A program made the translations under genes and the position numbers. From Parvibaculum sp. (GTDB lineage: Bacteria; Pseudomonadota; Alphaproteobacteria; Parvibaculales; Parvibaculaceae): a stretch of DNA of 64,000 bases. Numbering within the stretch: position 1 is the first letter of the stretch; each line of letters starts with the position of its first letter. Under the pieces are notes generated by a model. The model had not been told where the DNA came from. It did no database searches and saw only the letters and a list, made by a program, of their open reading frames with translations. Location: the NCBI RefSeq assembly GCF_030651915.1, contig NZ_JAUSBV010000007.1, positions 1 to 64,000 of the forward strand. Direction: 5' to 3'. Of the stretch, positions 1 through 11,226 are shown piece by piece.

Positions 1-1741
<1,741 letters not shown>

Positions 1742-1807
1742 GCGGAAGGGCCGGGTGTGTGCCCCCCATCCCGCCTCCGAATCTCCCGACGACTTCCCGT
1801 AACCGGA

Positions 1808-2043
1808 ACTTATCCCCGCTGATGCCGGGTCGCCACAGTTCGGGGGGCGCCCGTGTTTTTCTGCCACACGAGGATAAGTTCACTTATCCCCGCCGCCAAA
1901 AATGCGCGATCGGCCGGATTCGGGTCCGCCGGGGGCGTTTGTGACAGTTTTATGACAGTTTTGTGACAGAGGGGGGGGTCCGCAGCCGTTTTTTGCTGCC
2001 GTTCTGGCGCCCCGGCGGCCGGTTTTATCCGTGAGCGGATGAT
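1808..2043. repeat. Composite intergenic repeat, copy A (ACTTATCCCC boxes, TGACAG iterons, G-run)
   Basis: The parts are: an ACTTATCCCC box at 1808-1817; a near-perfect palindrome at 1870-1891 (GAGGATAAGT, 2-bp spacer, ACTTATCCCC); three TGACAG units at 1942, 1953 and 1964, exactly 11 bp apart; eight G at 1971-1978; and a small hairpin ATCCG-tgag-CGGAT at 2027-2040. The same parts recur at 30205-30441, in another convergent gap. The function is unknown. The layout would suit a protein-binding array, or a structured element between converging transcripts. Confidence 0.75.
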
Positions 2044-2071
2044 ATGTCCGGGGCCCGTGCGGGCCAAAGAA

Positions 2072-2102
2072 AAACGGCGCGGGGTTTGCGCCCGCGCCGT
2101 TT
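2072..2102 (-). terminator. Rho-independent terminator of the sigma-54 activator gene
   Basis: A 12-bp perfect stem (AAACGGCGCGGG and its complement) with a 7-nt loop is followed, on the minus strand, by TTTTTCTTT. It lies about 30 bp beyond the stop codon of the 2132-3664 gene. Confidence 0.85.
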
Positions 2103-2131
2103 CCGTCTCAACGAAGGATCGGGTTTCCCCG

Positions 2132-3664
2132 TCAGTTCTCACGCACTTCAAGGCCCAGATCGCGCACCTTGCGATAAAGCGTCGAGCGGCCGATGCCCAG
2201 CCGTCTTGCGACTTCGGTCATGTGGCCCTTGTACTTGTCGATGGCGAGGCGGATCATTTCCGCCTCGATGTCCTCGAGCTTGCGCACATTGCCGGCCTCG
2301 TCGGTGATCGAGATGCCGTCGGCGAAGTTCGAGCGCGCGAAGTCGGCCAGCGTATGCGTCTGTGCCGGCGCGTGGTTGCGCGAAACGAAAGAGACCGTGC
2401 CGTCATCATCCGCCGCGAAGGCCGGCGCGGCGGGCGCGGCCGGCGCGTGGGCGCGCGGCATCGCCTCGTCCTCATAGCCCTTCACCATGCTGGCGACCTG
2501 CGGGAAGTCGGAGACCTGCAGCGTCTCGCCGTCGCAAAGCACGATGGCGCGGAAGACCGTGTTCTCGATCTGGCGCACATTGCCCGGCCAGTCATAGGCG
2601 CACAGCATGTCGAGCGCCGTCTGCGAAAGTCCGACCACGTCCTTTCCCTCTTCGGCCGCGAGGCGGCGGATGAAATGCGCGATCAGGTCGGGCACATCCT
2701 CCTTGCGCGCCCTGAGCGGCGGCACATGGATCGGGAAGACGTTGAGGCGGTAATAGAGGTCTTCGCGGAAGCTGCCTTCCTTGACCATCTGCAACAGGTC
2801 GCGATTGGTCGCCGAGATCAATCGGATATCGACTTTTACAGGCTTTTTCGAGCCGACCGGATCGACCTCGCCCTGTTGCAGCGCGCGCAAGAGCTTGACC
2901 TGGATGTCGAGCGGCAGTTCGCCGATCTCGTCGAGGAAGAGCGTGCCGCCCGAGGCTTCCTGGAATTTGCCGGCGTGTTTGTCGCTGGCGCCGGTGAAGG
3001 CGCCCTTCTCATGGCCGAAGAGAATGCTCTCGACCAGGTTTTCAGGAATGGCGCCGCAATTGACGGTGATGAAGGGTTTGCCGGCGCGTTCGCCTTCGCC
3101 CTGGATGGCGCTGGCGATCAGTTCCTTGCCGACGCCCGACTCGCCTTCGATCAGGATCGGGATATTGGATTGCGCGGCGCGTTTGCCCAGCCGGATCACC
3201 TGGTCCATCGCCGGGCTGCGCGCGATCAGGTCGCCGAAGGTCAGGCGGCCGTGCTGGCGTTTCTGCAGGCGGCTGATCTCGCCGGTCAGCGCGTTGACTT
3301 TCAGCGCGTTGCGGATCGAGACATGCAGCCGCTCGGGGCTGACCGGCTTCACGACGAAGTCGGCCGCGCCTTCGCGCATCACATTGACCACCGTCTCGAT
3401 GCCGCCATGCGCCGTCAGCACGATGACGGGGAGGTTGGGCTTTGACGGGTGGGTGCGCTTCAGCACTTCCAGCCCATCGACGCCCGGCATCACCAGGTCG
3501 AGAATCACCAGCGAAATGTCGGCGCCGGCCGGTCCTTCGAGATATTCGAGCGCGGCGGCGCCGCCGTCGACCGGAATGGCGCGGTAACCGTCACGGTTAA
3601 CCACTTCCTCCAGAATCCGTCGCTGCGCCGGATCGTCGTCGACGATAAGGATCGCCTGGGTCAT
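2132..3664 (-). CDS. Sigma-54-dependent response regulator (REC-AAA-Fis)
   Basis: This 510-residue protein has the NtrC layout. The receiver domain (1-120) has the acidic pair D9/D10, phospho-acceptor D56, T84 and K106. The AAA+ domain has Walker A GESGVGKE near 174 and the sigma-54 contact loop GAFTGA at 221-226. A proline/alanine-rich linker follows (about 405-435), then a C-terminal Fis-type helix-turn-helix (MTEVARRLGIGRSTLYRKV). In the family, phosphorylation triggers oligomerisation and ATP-driven opening of RNA polymerase-sigma-54 promoters. No partner histidine kinase is adjacent, so the signal is unknown. It is transcribed alone and has its own terminator. The alanine-rich linker is longer than in NtrC itself, so I do not assign NtrC, NtrX or FlbD. 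Confidence 0.92.
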   Translation of the reverse strand: MTQAILIVDDDPAQRRILEEVVNRDGYRAIPVDGGAAALEYLEGPAGADISLVILDLVMPGVDGLEVLKRTHPSKPNLPVIVLTAHGGIETVVNVMREGAADFVVKPVSPERLHVSIRNALKVNALTGEISRLQKRQHGRLTFGDLIARSPAMDQVIRLGKRAAQSNIPILIEGESGVGKELIASAIQGEGERAGKPFITVNCGAIPENLVESILFGHEKGAFTGASDKHAGKFQEASGGTLFLDEIGELPLDIQVKLLRALQQGEVDPVGSKKPVKVDIRLISATNRDLLQMVKEGSFREDLYYRLNVFPIHVPPLRARKEDVPDLIAHFIRRLAAEEGKDVVGLSQTALDMLCAYDWPGNVRQIENTVFRAIVLCDGETLQVSDFPQVASMVKGYEDEAMPRAHAPAAPAAPAFAADDDGTVSFVSRNHAPAQTHTLADFARSNFADGISITDEAGNVRKLEDIEAEMIRLAIDKYKGHMTEVARRLGIGRSTLYRKVRDLGLEVREN

Positions 3665-4003
3665 GTCGGCCTCGATTGTCTACCGTCAAAAGCGCAAATA
3701 AAGCGCCCGTTTGCCCCATATTGGGGCGGATTGGTAAAGGGTGCCTTAATCCGCCGGCTATTAGTCGTCCTATCGCGGTTTTTGCGGCTGGCGGGAGGTG
3801 TGGGACGATTCCGGGCGATTCCCCGCGGCAACAGTGTTGCTCTCATGTGACGCATTCGCCAGAACTTTCCGGATTCCGCCAATTCGGGTTGATGGTTTCG
3901 GCACATCCGTGCGATGAAATTGGACTTATGAGGGCTTACCGGTGGGGTCCGGGCCACCCGTCGTGTTGTCGGGGGGCAGAGCGAAATAACGACGGAGATT
4001 GGG
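3665..4003. other. Divergent upstream region, no gene
   Basis: This is 339 bp between the divergent activator and OmpA-lipoprotein genes, so it must contain both promoters. A short hairpin GCCCCA-tat-TGGGGC sits at 3714-3728, about 50 bp before the activator start. I cannot identify a convincing -24/-12 or -35/-10 pair or any ORF with coding character. Confidence 0.6.
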
Positions 4004-4846
4004 ATGAAAATGATATCCCGGCTGATAGCGTTGGGTTCTTTCCTGGTGCTGGCTGGTTGCGGCACGTGGACAGCTGAGTCGTACCTGCATCAAGACATCC
4101 AGGGCGATTCCTTCAACGCGTGCCTGGCTCGCGAATATCAGGACAGAGCGACTTCGGAAGCTTATGTCGATTGCAACTGGGTCGATACGGCAGTGATCGT
4201 TGCCAAGGGTCGCGCTGCGGCCGCTGGCGAAACCGTTCTTCCTTTCGACCCCGCCACGCGTGGGGTTCTGCCGAGCGATCTGCCCGAACTGCAGGACGCT
4301 CGTGCGAAGCTGATGGCCGCGCTTGACGATGGCGGCCGCACCGGTGATCGGGCCTGCGCCTGTGCCAAGGCGCAGCGCTATTACGACGGCTGGGTCGAAC
4401 AGGCGAGCGACAACAAGCTCGGTGTCGGCGGTTCCTACTTCGGTGGCCCTGGCGGCCCGGTGCAGCCGGATCGCGTGGAAGCCGAAAAGGCAGCCTTCTA
4501 CGAAGCCCTGACCGCTTGCTCTTTGCAGGCCGCCGCGGGTCCGTGGACCATCTATTTCGGTTTCGACAAGTACAACCTGACGCCGGAAGCGCAGTCGGTG
4601 ATCGATCAGATCGTCGCCGAGACGTCCGGTCCGCTCTCGGTTGTCGGTCACACCGATACGTCGGGCAGCAATGCCTACAACCAGGCTCTTGGCCAGCGTC
4701 GTGCAAACACGGTGTCCAATGCGCTGACCGCGCAGGGCAAGTCGCTCTGCAGCGCCTCCTCGGCTGGCGAAACCCAGCTGGCGGTGCAGACGGGCGACGG
4801 CGTGCGTGAGCCGCTCAACCGCCGTGCGGTTGTTGGTGGCTGCTAA
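4004..4846 (+). CDS. OmpA-domain lipoprotein
   Basis: This is a 280-residue exported lipoprotein. A short signal peptide ends in the lipobox LAGC, with acylated C19. A 150-residue Cys-rich N-terminal domain follows, with no family I recognise. The C-terminal OmpA/peptidoglycan-binding domain (about 182-280) contains YFGFDKYNLTPEAQ, VVGHTDTSGS and LGQRRANTV. It probably anchors the outer membrane to peptidoglycan. The last residues (NRRAVVGGC) end the OmpA fold abruptly, with a Cys at the very C-terminus that could pair with an internal Cys. The gene stands alone between a divergent regulator and its own terminator. Confidence 0.88.
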   Translation: MKMISRLIALGSFLVLAGCGTWTAESYLHQDIQGDSFNACLAREYQDRATSEAYVDCNWVDTAVIVAKGRAAAAGETVLPFDPATRGVLPSDLPELQDARAKLMAALDDGGRTGDRACACAKAQRYYDGWVEQASDNKLGVGGSYFGGPGGPVQPDRVEAEKAAFYEALTACSLQAAAGPWTIYFGFDKYNLTPEAQSVIDQIVAETSGPLSVVGHTDTSGSNAYNQALGQRRANTVSNALTAQGKSLCSASSAGETQLAVQTGDGVREPLNRRAVVGGC

Positions 4847-4868
4847 AGCCTGACGATCGACAAGATCA

Positions 4869-4903
4869 GGGCCCCGGTCGCAAGACCGGGGCCCTTTTCT
4901 TTT
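4869..4903 (+). terminator. Rho-independent terminator of the OmpA lipoprotein gene
   Basis: An 11-bp perfect stem GGGCCCCGGTC with a GCAA loop is followed by TTTTCTTTT, 23 bp after the stop codon. Confidence 0.92.
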
Positions 4904-5004
4904 GTGCGCCGGAAAAATCGGCGTCCGGCGCGTTGAACGGCGGACCCGCCCGCGCGATATAGATGACAACACCCCCTCAAATTCCCTCGAAGGAACGCCG
5001 CACG

Positions 5005-6783
5005 ATGTCCGTTTCCCTGCCGACCTGGAATCTCGCCGACCTCTATGCGGCGCCGGATGCGCCCGAGGTGAAGGCCGACCTCGCGGCGGCGGCGCAGGAC
5101 GTGGAAAGGTTCAATGCGCGCTATCGCGGACATATCGCGGCACTGGCCTCGGCGCCCGATGGGGGCGCGCAGCTTGCCGAAGCGATCCGCGCTTACGAGA
5201 AGATCGAGGACCGGCTCGGTCGGCTGATGTCCTTCGCCGGCCTCCTCTATGCGCAGGACAACACCGATCCGGCCCACGCCAAATTCTATGGCGACATGCA
5301 GGAACGTGTGACGACGATCTCGACGGGGCTGCTGTTCTTCACGCTCGAACTCAACCGGCTGGAAGACGAGGTGCTGGCCCAGGCGCTTGTGGACGTGGCG
5401 CTCGCGCATTACGGGCCCTGGCTGCGCGATCTCAGGGTCATGCGCCCCTACCAGCTTTCCGACGAGCTTGAAACGCTGCTTCACGAAAAGAGCGTCACCG
5501 GTCATGCGGCGTGGAACCGGCTCTTCGACGAAACGATGGCGCGTCTTTCGTTCGAGGTCGAAGGCGAGACACTGACGCTGGAAGGTGCGCTGCATCTCCT
5601 TTCGGACACCGACAGGGGAAAGCGGGCGGCGGCGGCACAGGCGCTTGCCGCGACTTTCAAGGCGAATACCCCGCTTTTCGCACTCGTCACCAACACACTG
5701 GCCAAGGACAAGGAGATCGAAGACCGGTTGCGCGGCTTCACCGATATTGCCCAATCCCGGCACATCGCCAATTGTGTCGAGCCCGAAGTCGTCGCGGCGC
5801 TGGCCGATGCGGTGCAACGCTCCTATCCGGCGCTTTCGCATCGCTACTATGCGATGAAGGCGAAGTGGCTCGGTCTCGAGAGGCTCGAATACTGGGACCG
5901 CAACGCGCCGCTGCCGCAGGCCGACGACGCTTCAATTTCATGGACGGAAGCACGCGACACGGTGCTCGACGCCTATCGCGGCTTCACGCCGCAAATGGCG
6001 TCGATTGCCGAGCGGTTTTTCGATAAAGGCTGGATCGATGCGCCGACGCGTCCGGGCAAGGTCAGCGGCGCTTTCTCGCACCCGACAGTGCCGAGCGCGC
6101 ATCCTTATGTGCTGCTCAATTATCAGGGCAAGACGCGCGACGTGATGACGCTTGCGCATGAGCTCGGTCACGGCGTCCATCAGGTGCTGGCGGCGAAGCA
6201 GGGTGCGTTGATGGCCGACACACCGCTGACGCTTGCCGAGACCGCCAGTGTTTTCGGCGAGATGCTGACTTTCCGCAAGCTGCTGGCGTCTGCACCCGAT
6301 GCCCGTCGGCGCAAGGCGATGCTCGCCTCCAAGGTCGAAGACATGCTCAACACCGTCGTGCGGCAGACGGCGTTCTACACGTTCGAACGGCGCATCCACA
6401 CGGCGCGGCGCGACGGCGAACTAACGGCCGACGAGATTGGCCGCATCTGGCTCGATGTGCAGGGTGAGAGTCTCGGGCCGGCGATCCGTCTCGGCGAAGG
6501 CTACGAGACCTACTGGTGTTACATCTCGCATTTCATCCACGCACCCTTCTATGTCTATGCCTATGCCTTCGGTGACTGCCTGGTGAATTCGCTTTATGCG
6601 GTTTACGAGCAGGCGCAGGAGGGTTTTGCCGAGCGCTATCTGCGGATGCTGGAGGCCGGTGGTACGCTGCGTCACAAGGAACTGCTGGCGCCGTTCGGTC
6701 TCGATGCCTCCGATCCCGCCTTCTGGGACAAGGGGCTTTCGGTGATCTGCGGTTTCATCGACGAACTTGAGGCGATGGAATGA
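5005..6783 (+). CDS. M3-family oligoendopeptidase (PepF type)
   Basis: This cytoplasmic zinc metallopeptidase is 592 residues, normal for oligoendopeptidase F. The HEXXH motif is HELGH at 385-389, and the third zinc ligand is probably E412 in LAETASVFGEM. Family members degrade short peptides of roughly 7-17 residues. I chose ATG 5005 because AAGGAA lies 10 bp upstream. An earlier in-frame ATG at 4963 has no ribosome site. The next gene starts inside its stop codon (ATGA), so the two are translationally coupled. It heads a four-gene run. Confidence 0.93.
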   Translation: MSVSLPTWNLADLYAAPDAPEVKADLAAAAQDVERFNARYRGHIAALASAPDGGAQLAEAIRAYEKIEDRLGRLMSFAGLLYAQDNTDPAHAKFYGDMQERVTTISTGLLFFTLELNRLEDEVLAQALVDVALAHYGPWLRDLRVMRPYQLSDELETLLHEKSVTGHAAWNRLFDETMARLSFEVEGETLTLEGALHLLSDTDRGKRAAAAQALAATFKANTPLFALVTNTLAKDKEIEDRLRGFTDIAQSRHIANCVEPEVVAALADAVQRSYPALSHRYYAMKAKWLGLERLEYWDRNAPLPQADDASISWTEARDTVLDAYRGFTPQMASIAERFFDKGWIDAPTRPGKVSGAFSHPTVPSAHPYVLLNYQGKTRDVMTLAHELGHGVHQVLAAKQGALMADTPLTLAETASVFGEMLTFRKLLASAPDARRRKAMLASKVEDMLNTVVRQTAFYTFERRIHTARRDGELTADEIGRIWLDVQGESLGPAIRLGEGYETYWCYISHFIHAPFYVYAYAFGDCLVNSLYAVYEQAQEGFAERYLRMLEAGGTLRHKELLAPFGLDASDPAFWDKGLSVICGFIDELEAME

Positions 6784-8174
6784 CCGACAAGCCGCCGCGC
6801 GGCGGACCGCCGAAGGACGACGAAGCCAACCGTCTCGGTCGCCGCGTCCGCCGCTATGCCCAGGTCGGCGCCGGCGTCGGCGGCATCGCGGCGCGGGCCG
6901 CGGGCGGGCGGCTCTTCGGCGTCAATACGTTCAACGAACGAACGGCGCGCGAATTGAAATCGGCGCTGGGCGGTCTCAAGGGGCCGATCATGAAGGTCGC
7001 GCAGATGATCGCGACCATTCCGGATGCGGTTCCGGCCGAATTTGCCGCCGAGCTTGCGGAATTGCAGTCGGCAGCGCCGCCGATGGGCTGGCCGTTCGTC
7101 AAGCGGCGGATGCGCGCCGAACTCGGACCGGGCTGGGAGGCGCGGTTCAAGAGTTTCGAGCGGGAAGCGGCCGCTGCCGCATCGCTCGGTCAGGTGCACC
7201 GCGCCACGGCGCTCGACGGCACCTTGCTTGCCGTGAAGCTGCAATATCCCGACATGCAATCGGCAGTCGATGCCGACCTCAATCAGCTCGGTCTGATCTT
7301 TTCGATCCATCGCCGCATCGATAGCGCCATCGACACGCGCGAAATGTATGCCGAAATCGGCGCGCGGCTGCGCGAGGAACTCGACTATGAGCGCGAGGCC
7401 GCGCATATGCGGCTCTACAAGCATATATTCGCAGATGAGGCACGCGTTGCCGTGCCGGATGTCCATGCCGAGCTCTCGACCAAACGCCTTCTCACCATGG
7501 GCTGGCTCGATGGCGCGCCGCTGCTCGATTTCCGCGACCACGATATGGCGACGCGCAATGCCATTGCCGAAGCGATGTTTGCCGCCTGGTGGGCGCCGTT
7601 CAGCCGCTATGGCGTCATTCATGGCGACCCGCATCTCGGCAACTACACGGTTCGATCCGGTGGTGCAGGCGAAGATTGGGGCATCAACCTGCTCGATTAT
7701 GGCTGTATCCGCATCTTTCCGCCGGCCTTCGTCGCCGGTGTCGTCGAACTTTATCGCGCGCTCGAAACGAACGACCGCGACCGCGCGGCGGCGGCCTATG
7801 AAAACTGGGGCTTTCGCAATCTTTCCGGCGAACTGATCGACACGCTCAACGTCTGGGCCGGGTTCATCTACGCGCCGATGCTCGATGATCGGGTGCGTTC
7901 GGTCGCCGACGGCGTCAGGCCCGGCGAATACGGCCGCAAGGAAGCCTTCGCGGTACACAAGCGTCTGCGTGAGCTCGGCCCGGTTACGCCGCCGCGCGAA
8001 TTCGTGTTCATGGACCGCGCCGCCATTGGTCTCGGTTCGGTGTTTCTGCATCTCGGCGCGGAGCTCAATTTCCATCGACTGTTCAATGAGGCCATTGAAG
8101 CCTTCGATACGCAGGCGCTCGACAAGCGGCAGAGCGCCGCGCTAAAGAAGGCGGGCGTGCCGCTCGCCGCCTGA
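6780..8174 (+). CDS. ABC1/AarF (UbiB-like) atypical kinase
   Basis: This 464-residue ABC1-family protein has the KxGQ-like segment as [10 protein letters not shown], the invariant lysine in LAVKLQYP after [12 protein letters not shown], the loop HGDPHLGNY, and the metal-binding LLDYG in place of DFG. The family supports ubiquinone biosynthesis (UbiB/Coq8) and binds nucleotides atypically. This member lacks the C-terminal membrane helices of UbiB and resembles the shorter soluble Coq8-like paralogues, so a UbiB role is an inference. It overlaps the peptidase gene by 4 bp. Confidence 0.88.
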   Translation: MTDKPPRGGPPKDDEANRLGRRVRRYAQVGAGVGGIAARAAGGRLFGVNTFNERTARELKSALGGLKGPIMKVAQMIATIPDAVPAEFAAELAELQSAAPPMGWPFVKRRMRAELGPGWEARFKSFEREAAAAASLGQVHRATALDGTLLAVKLQYPDMQSAVDADLNQLGLIFSIHRRIDSAIDTREMYAEIGARLREELDYEREAAHMRLYKHIFADEARVAVPDVHAELSTKRLLTMGWLDGAPLLDFRDHDMATRNAIAEAMFAAWWAPFSRYGVIHGDPHLGNYTVRSGGAGEDWGINLLDYGCIRIFPPAFVAGVVELYRALETNDRDRAAAAYENWGFRNLSGELIDTLNVWAGFIYAPMLDDRVRSVADGVRPGEYGRKEAFAVHKRLRELGPVTPPREFVFMDRAAIGLGSVFLHLGAELNFHRLFNEAIEAFDTQALDKRQSAALKKAGVPLAA

Positions 8175-8224
8175 GCGCGCGCCTTTCCGTTTCCCGTTCC
8201 ACGTTTCCTTCAGAGTTCCCGGCC

Positions 8225-8668
8225 ATGACAGACGACCTGCTGGAAGAAAATTCCATCGTGCTGCCCGATGGCTACCAGAACCTCAACTGGTTCCATGGAT
8301 TCGGGCGGCAGATCGGTCCGCTCTACGAGAAGATCGAGACGGATGGCCGCTATACACGCGCTTTTCTGGTGCAGGAGCACCACACCAACGGCATGGGCAA
8401 CTGCCATGGCGGGATGCTGATGGCTTTTGCCGACATGGCGTTCGGGCATGCGATCACCATGTCCGTGCATCGTTATTGGGTGACGGTCAGATTGCTGACC
8501 GATTTCCTGTCCGGTGCGAAGATCGGCGAGTGGGTCGAAGGCACGGCGGAGGTCGTCGGCCGCGAAGACGACTTCTTCACCGTGCAGGGACGTATCTGGT
8601 GCGGCGACCGCACGATCATGACAGGCACGGGCGTTTTCAAGGCTCTGAGCGAGAGGCCCCCGAAGTGA
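8225..8668 (+). CDS. Hotdog-fold (PaaI-type) acyl-CoA thioesterase
   Basis: This 147-residue protein matches the single-domain hotdog thioesterases. The segment [18 protein letters not shown] is the PaaI/4HBT signature, with the HGG turn and a catalytic acidic residue on the hotdog helix. The substrate is an acyl- or aryl-CoA, but the sequence does not say which. Its stop codon overlaps the GTG start of the next gene (GTGA), and that gene encodes another ester hydrolase. Confidence 0.87.
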   Translation: MTDDLLEENSIVLPDGYQNLNWFHGFGRQIGPLYEKIETDGRYTRAFLVQEHHTNGMGNCHGGMLMAFADMAFGHAITMSVHRYWVTVRLLTDFLSGAKIGEWVEGTAEVVGREDDFFTVQGRIWCGDRTIMTGTGVFKALSERPPK

Positions 8669-9645
8669 CCGAATTTCCTATGGCCCCCGGCGATGAAGAA
8701 GGGCCCGCCGTCACACTGGCGCCGGGCTGGTTCACGCGCGCGGTCGCTGTTGTGCCCGAAAGCCGCTTCGTCGAAGTGGCAGGCACGCAGGTTCACTATC
8801 TGCGCTGGGGCGATCCGGCGAAGCCCGGTCTGCTGCTGGTGCATGGCAATGGGGCGCATGCGCGCTGGTGGTCGTTCGTGGCGCCGTTTCTCGCGCGCGA
8901 ATATTCGGTGGCCGCCATCGATGTCAGTGGCATGGGCGATAGCGGCTGGCGCGAGCGCTACACGATCGAGACTTTCGCCGAGGAGCAGATCGCGGTTTGC
9001 GAGGATGCCGGGTTCTTTGCCGGCGAAGAGCCGCCGATCATCGTCGGTCATTCATTCGGCGGCTTCATTACCATCCTGACCGGCGCGCTTTATGGCGACA
9101 GGCTGGCCGGCACCGTCATCGTCGACAGCCCGGTCAATCCGCCCGACCGGCCGGGCGGGCCGCCCGACCGCGCTTTCAGGCCGCATCGTATCTATCCGAC
9201 GCTCGAGGAAGCGATGGGCCGGTTTCGTCTCGCGCCGCCGCAGCCTTGCGAGAACCGCTATATCGTCGACTATATTGCGCGGCATTCGCTGAAGCCGGTT
9301 GCCAATCCCGAAGGTGGCGATGGCTGGACCTGGAAGTTCGATCCGGCAATCTGGCAGCGCTTCAATATTGGCGACATGGGCGCGCGGCTTGCCGCCACGC
9401 GCTGCCGCATCGCCATCATGCGCGGCGAGTTCTCGGCGCTGCTGCCGGCCGAGATCGGCGAATATATGTTCAATCTGCTCGGCCGTGCGGCACCTGTCAT
9501 CGAGATCCCGCAGGCGCGGCATCATGTGATGCTCGACCAGCCGCTGGCTTTCGTGGCGGCCTTGCGCGCGCTTCTGGCCGACTGGGACCATTCCGCGCCC
9601 TCGCGCAAGGCGGCCGGTCCGGTGCCATCGCCATTCGGCGAATAG
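8665..9645 (+). CDS. Alpha/beta-hydrolase
   Basis: This 326-residue alpha/beta-hydrolase has its oxyanion-side motif at [13 protein letters not shown], the nucleophile elbow GHSFGG with S130, and the catalytic His in ARHHVML near the C-terminus. I place the start at GTG 8665, inside the stop of the thioesterase gene, with GAGAGG upstream. ATG 8680 is an alternative that loses only five residues. A proline-rich cap segment follows the nucleophile. The substrate cannot be told from sequence. Co-translation with a thioesterase suggests linked acyl-ester metabolism, which is an inference. Confidence 0.87.
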   Translation: MTEFPMAPGDEEGPAVTLAPGWFTRAVAVVPESRFVEVAGTQVHYLRWGDPAKPGLLLVHGNGAHARWWSFVAPFLAREYSVAAIDVSGMGDSGWRERYTIETFAEEQIAVCEDAGFFAGEEPPIIVGHSFGGFITILTGALYGDRLAGTVIVDSPVNPPDRPGGPPDRAFRPHRIYPTLEEAMGRFRLAPPQPCENRYIVDYIARHSLKPVANPEGGDGWTWKFDPAIWQRFNIGDMGARLAATRCRIAIMRGEFSALLPAEIGEYMFNLLGRAAPVIEIPQARHHVMLDQPLAFVAALRALLADWDHSAPSRKAAGPVPSPFGE

Positions 9646-9718
9646 AGCGCACCGGATAGCCGTTCGGATCTGCACATCCGGTACCCCGTTCGGGAGCAAG
9701 GGGCGGGGGTCTGAGCGC

Positions 9719-9746
9719 TTGCCGCTGGCGGTTCGTTTGCTATAGT
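9719..9746 (+). promoter_or_regulatory. Candidate sigma-70 promoter for oxidase subunit IV / pnt
   Basis: TTGCCG at 9719-9724 and TATAGT at 9741-9746 are separated by 16 bp, 50 bp before the small ORF at 9797. Confidence 0.5.
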
Positions 9747-9796
9747 CCGCCTCGCTCAAAACGGGCTTGGGCGAAGCAGAAACCGGGCGAGGTAGC

Positions 9797-9946
9797 ATGG
9801 CTGAGAACAAGGCGCAGGACGGCTGGAGCGGCGAGATGGATGCGAAGGCCCATCTCACGACCTATGAGGCCTTCATTGCGATGAGCAAATGGGGCAGCGT
9901 CGCCATTGCCGTCGTCCTTATCCTGATGGCGTTTTTCCTTCTCTGA
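9797..9946 (+). CDS. aa3-type cytochrome c oxidase subunit IV (49 aa)
   Basis: This 49-residue protein has a charged N-terminus containing MDAKAHLTTYEAFI and a single C-terminal helix (about 30-49) ending AFFLL. That is the pattern of the bacterial aa3-oxidase small subunit IV family. In the family, the peptide is one transmembrane helix packed against subunit I. No ctaC, ctaD or ctaE lies nearby. Instead it sits upstream of the transhydrogenase operon, an arrangement I recall from other alphaproteobacteria. The start ATG 9797 is preceded by a weak GAGG. Confidence 0.85.
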   Translation: MAENKAQDGWSGEMDAKAHLTTYEAFIAMSKWGSVAIAVVLILMAFFLL

Positions 9947-10092
9947 CGGCGCGTTCACGAGCGACCCGGATGTTTCTTGCAAGATTGCAGCTTGAAACGA
10001 TCCGCTAGCGCTAAATGTTGGAATAATTCTCATTCTCACTTGAGCAGTACCGGCATATCGGCCGGGGCCGTTCGAGGAACAGGCGACAATCC

Positions 10093-11226
10093 ATGAAACT
10101 TGCGATCCCGAAGGAACGACTCGACGGCGAATCCCGCGTGGCGGCGTCGATCGAGACGGTGAAGAAGCTGACGGCGCTCGGCCTTCAGGTCACGGTCGAA
10201 GCGGGCGCCGGCGCCGGCGCCTCGATTTCCGACGCGCTTTATCGCGAGGCCGGCGCGGATATTGCGGCGAGCGCTGCCGAGGCGCTGAAAGATGCCGACA
10301 TCGTTTTCAAGGTGCGCGCGCCCACCGACGAGGAACTGGGGATGATGAAGCGCGGGGCGATGCTCGCCGCGATTCTCAACCCTTACGACGACAAGGCGCG
10401 TTTCCAGAAATATGCGGCGGCCGGCGTCAATGCCTTCGCGATGGAGTTGATGCCGCGCATCAGCCGCGCGCAGTCGATGGACGTCTTGTCCTCGCAGTCG
10501 AACCTGGCCGGCTACAAGGCGGTTATCAACGCCGCGGCGGCCTTCACCCGGGCCATGCCGATGATGATGACGGCGGCCGGCACCATCGCACCGGCGCGCG
10601 TCTTCATCATGGGCGTCGGCGTGGCCGGCCTGCAGGCGATCGCAACCGCCAAGCGCCTCGGCGCCATCGTCTCGGCAACCGACGTGCGCTCAGCTACCAA
10701 GGAACAGGTCGAAAGCCTTGGCGGCACCTTCGTGATGGTCGAATCGGAAGAAAGCGGCGATGCCGCCGGCGGCTATGCCAAGGAAATGTCCGACGATTAC
10801 AAGCGTGCCCAGGCCGCCCTTGTCGCCGAGCACATCAAGAAGCAGGACATTGTCATCACCACCGCGCTCATTCCGGGCCGTCCGGCACCGGAACTTGTCA
10901 GCGAGGAAATGGTCAAGACGATGAAGCCCGGTTCGATCCTCGTCGATCTGGCGGTCGAGCGCGGGGGCAATTGCCCGCTCTCGGAAGCCGGAAAGCGCGT
11001 GACGAAGCACGGCGTCACGCTGATCGGCGATCTCAATGTTGCCGGCCAGCTCGCGGTCGATGCCTCGTCGCTCTATGCGAAGAATCTCCTGAACTTCATC
11101 ACACCCATGATCGACAAGGAAACCAGGGCATTGGCGATCAACTGGGACGACGAAACCATTACGGGTACCTGCCTGACCAGGGACGGTCAGATTGTGCATC
11201 CGTCACTTCGCGAGGGAGGCAACTGA
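10093..11226 (+). CDS. pntAA: NAD(P) transhydrogenase subunit alpha, part 1 (domain I, NAD(H)-binding)
   Basis: This 377-residue cytosolic NAD(H)-binding domain of proton-translocating transhydrogenase opens with [16 protein letters not shown]. It has the alanine-dehydrogenase-like Rossmann segment [17 protein letters not shown] and the mobile-loop region [16 protein letters not shown]. It transfers hydride between NADH and NADP+, driven by proton influx, and so feeds NADPH pools. The alpha subunit is split, with the membrane part encoded by the next gene, as usual in alphaproteobacteria. The stop and the next start overlap (TGATG). Confidence 0.96.
   Translation: MKLAIPKERLDGESRVAASIETVKKLTALGLQVTVEAGAGAGASISDALYREAGADIAASAAEALKDADIVFKVRAPTDEELGMMKRGAMLAAILNPYDDKARFQKYAAAGVNAFAMELMPRISRAQSMDVLSSQSNLAGYKAVINAAAAFTRAMPMMMTAAGTIAPARVFIMGVGVAGLQAIATAKRLGAIVSATDVRSATKEQVESLGGTFVMVESEESGDAAGGYAKEMSDDYKRAQAALVAEHIKKQDIVITTALIPGRPAPELVSEEMVKTMKPGSILVDLAVERGGNCPLSEAGKRVTKHGVTLIGDLNVAGQLAVDASSLYAKNLLNFITPMIDKETRALAINWDDETITGTCLTRDGQIVHPSLREGGN

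Larger units (their letters stand above)
1742..2131. other. Convergent intergenic region holding composite repeat copy A
   Basis: This is a 390-bp gap between hsdR and the convergent sigma-54 activator. I see no credible protein gene in it. It holds the composite repeat described for 1808-2043 and the terminator of the minus-strand gene. A polypyrimidine/purine stretch at 1755-1800 has no recognisable signal. Confidence 0.8.

Noticed and set aside
1808-1891. DnaA boxes / replication origin
   Set aside because: ACTTATCCCC resembles the DnaA box TTATCCACA but differs at two of the last four bases in every copy, and no origin genes are near.
2039-3445. Long plus-strand frame opposite the sigma-54 activator
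   Set aside because: It mirrors a gene with clear receiver, AAA+ and Fis motifs. The product is Arg/Asp-rich with no family pattern, as expected for an antisense frame in high-G+C DNA.
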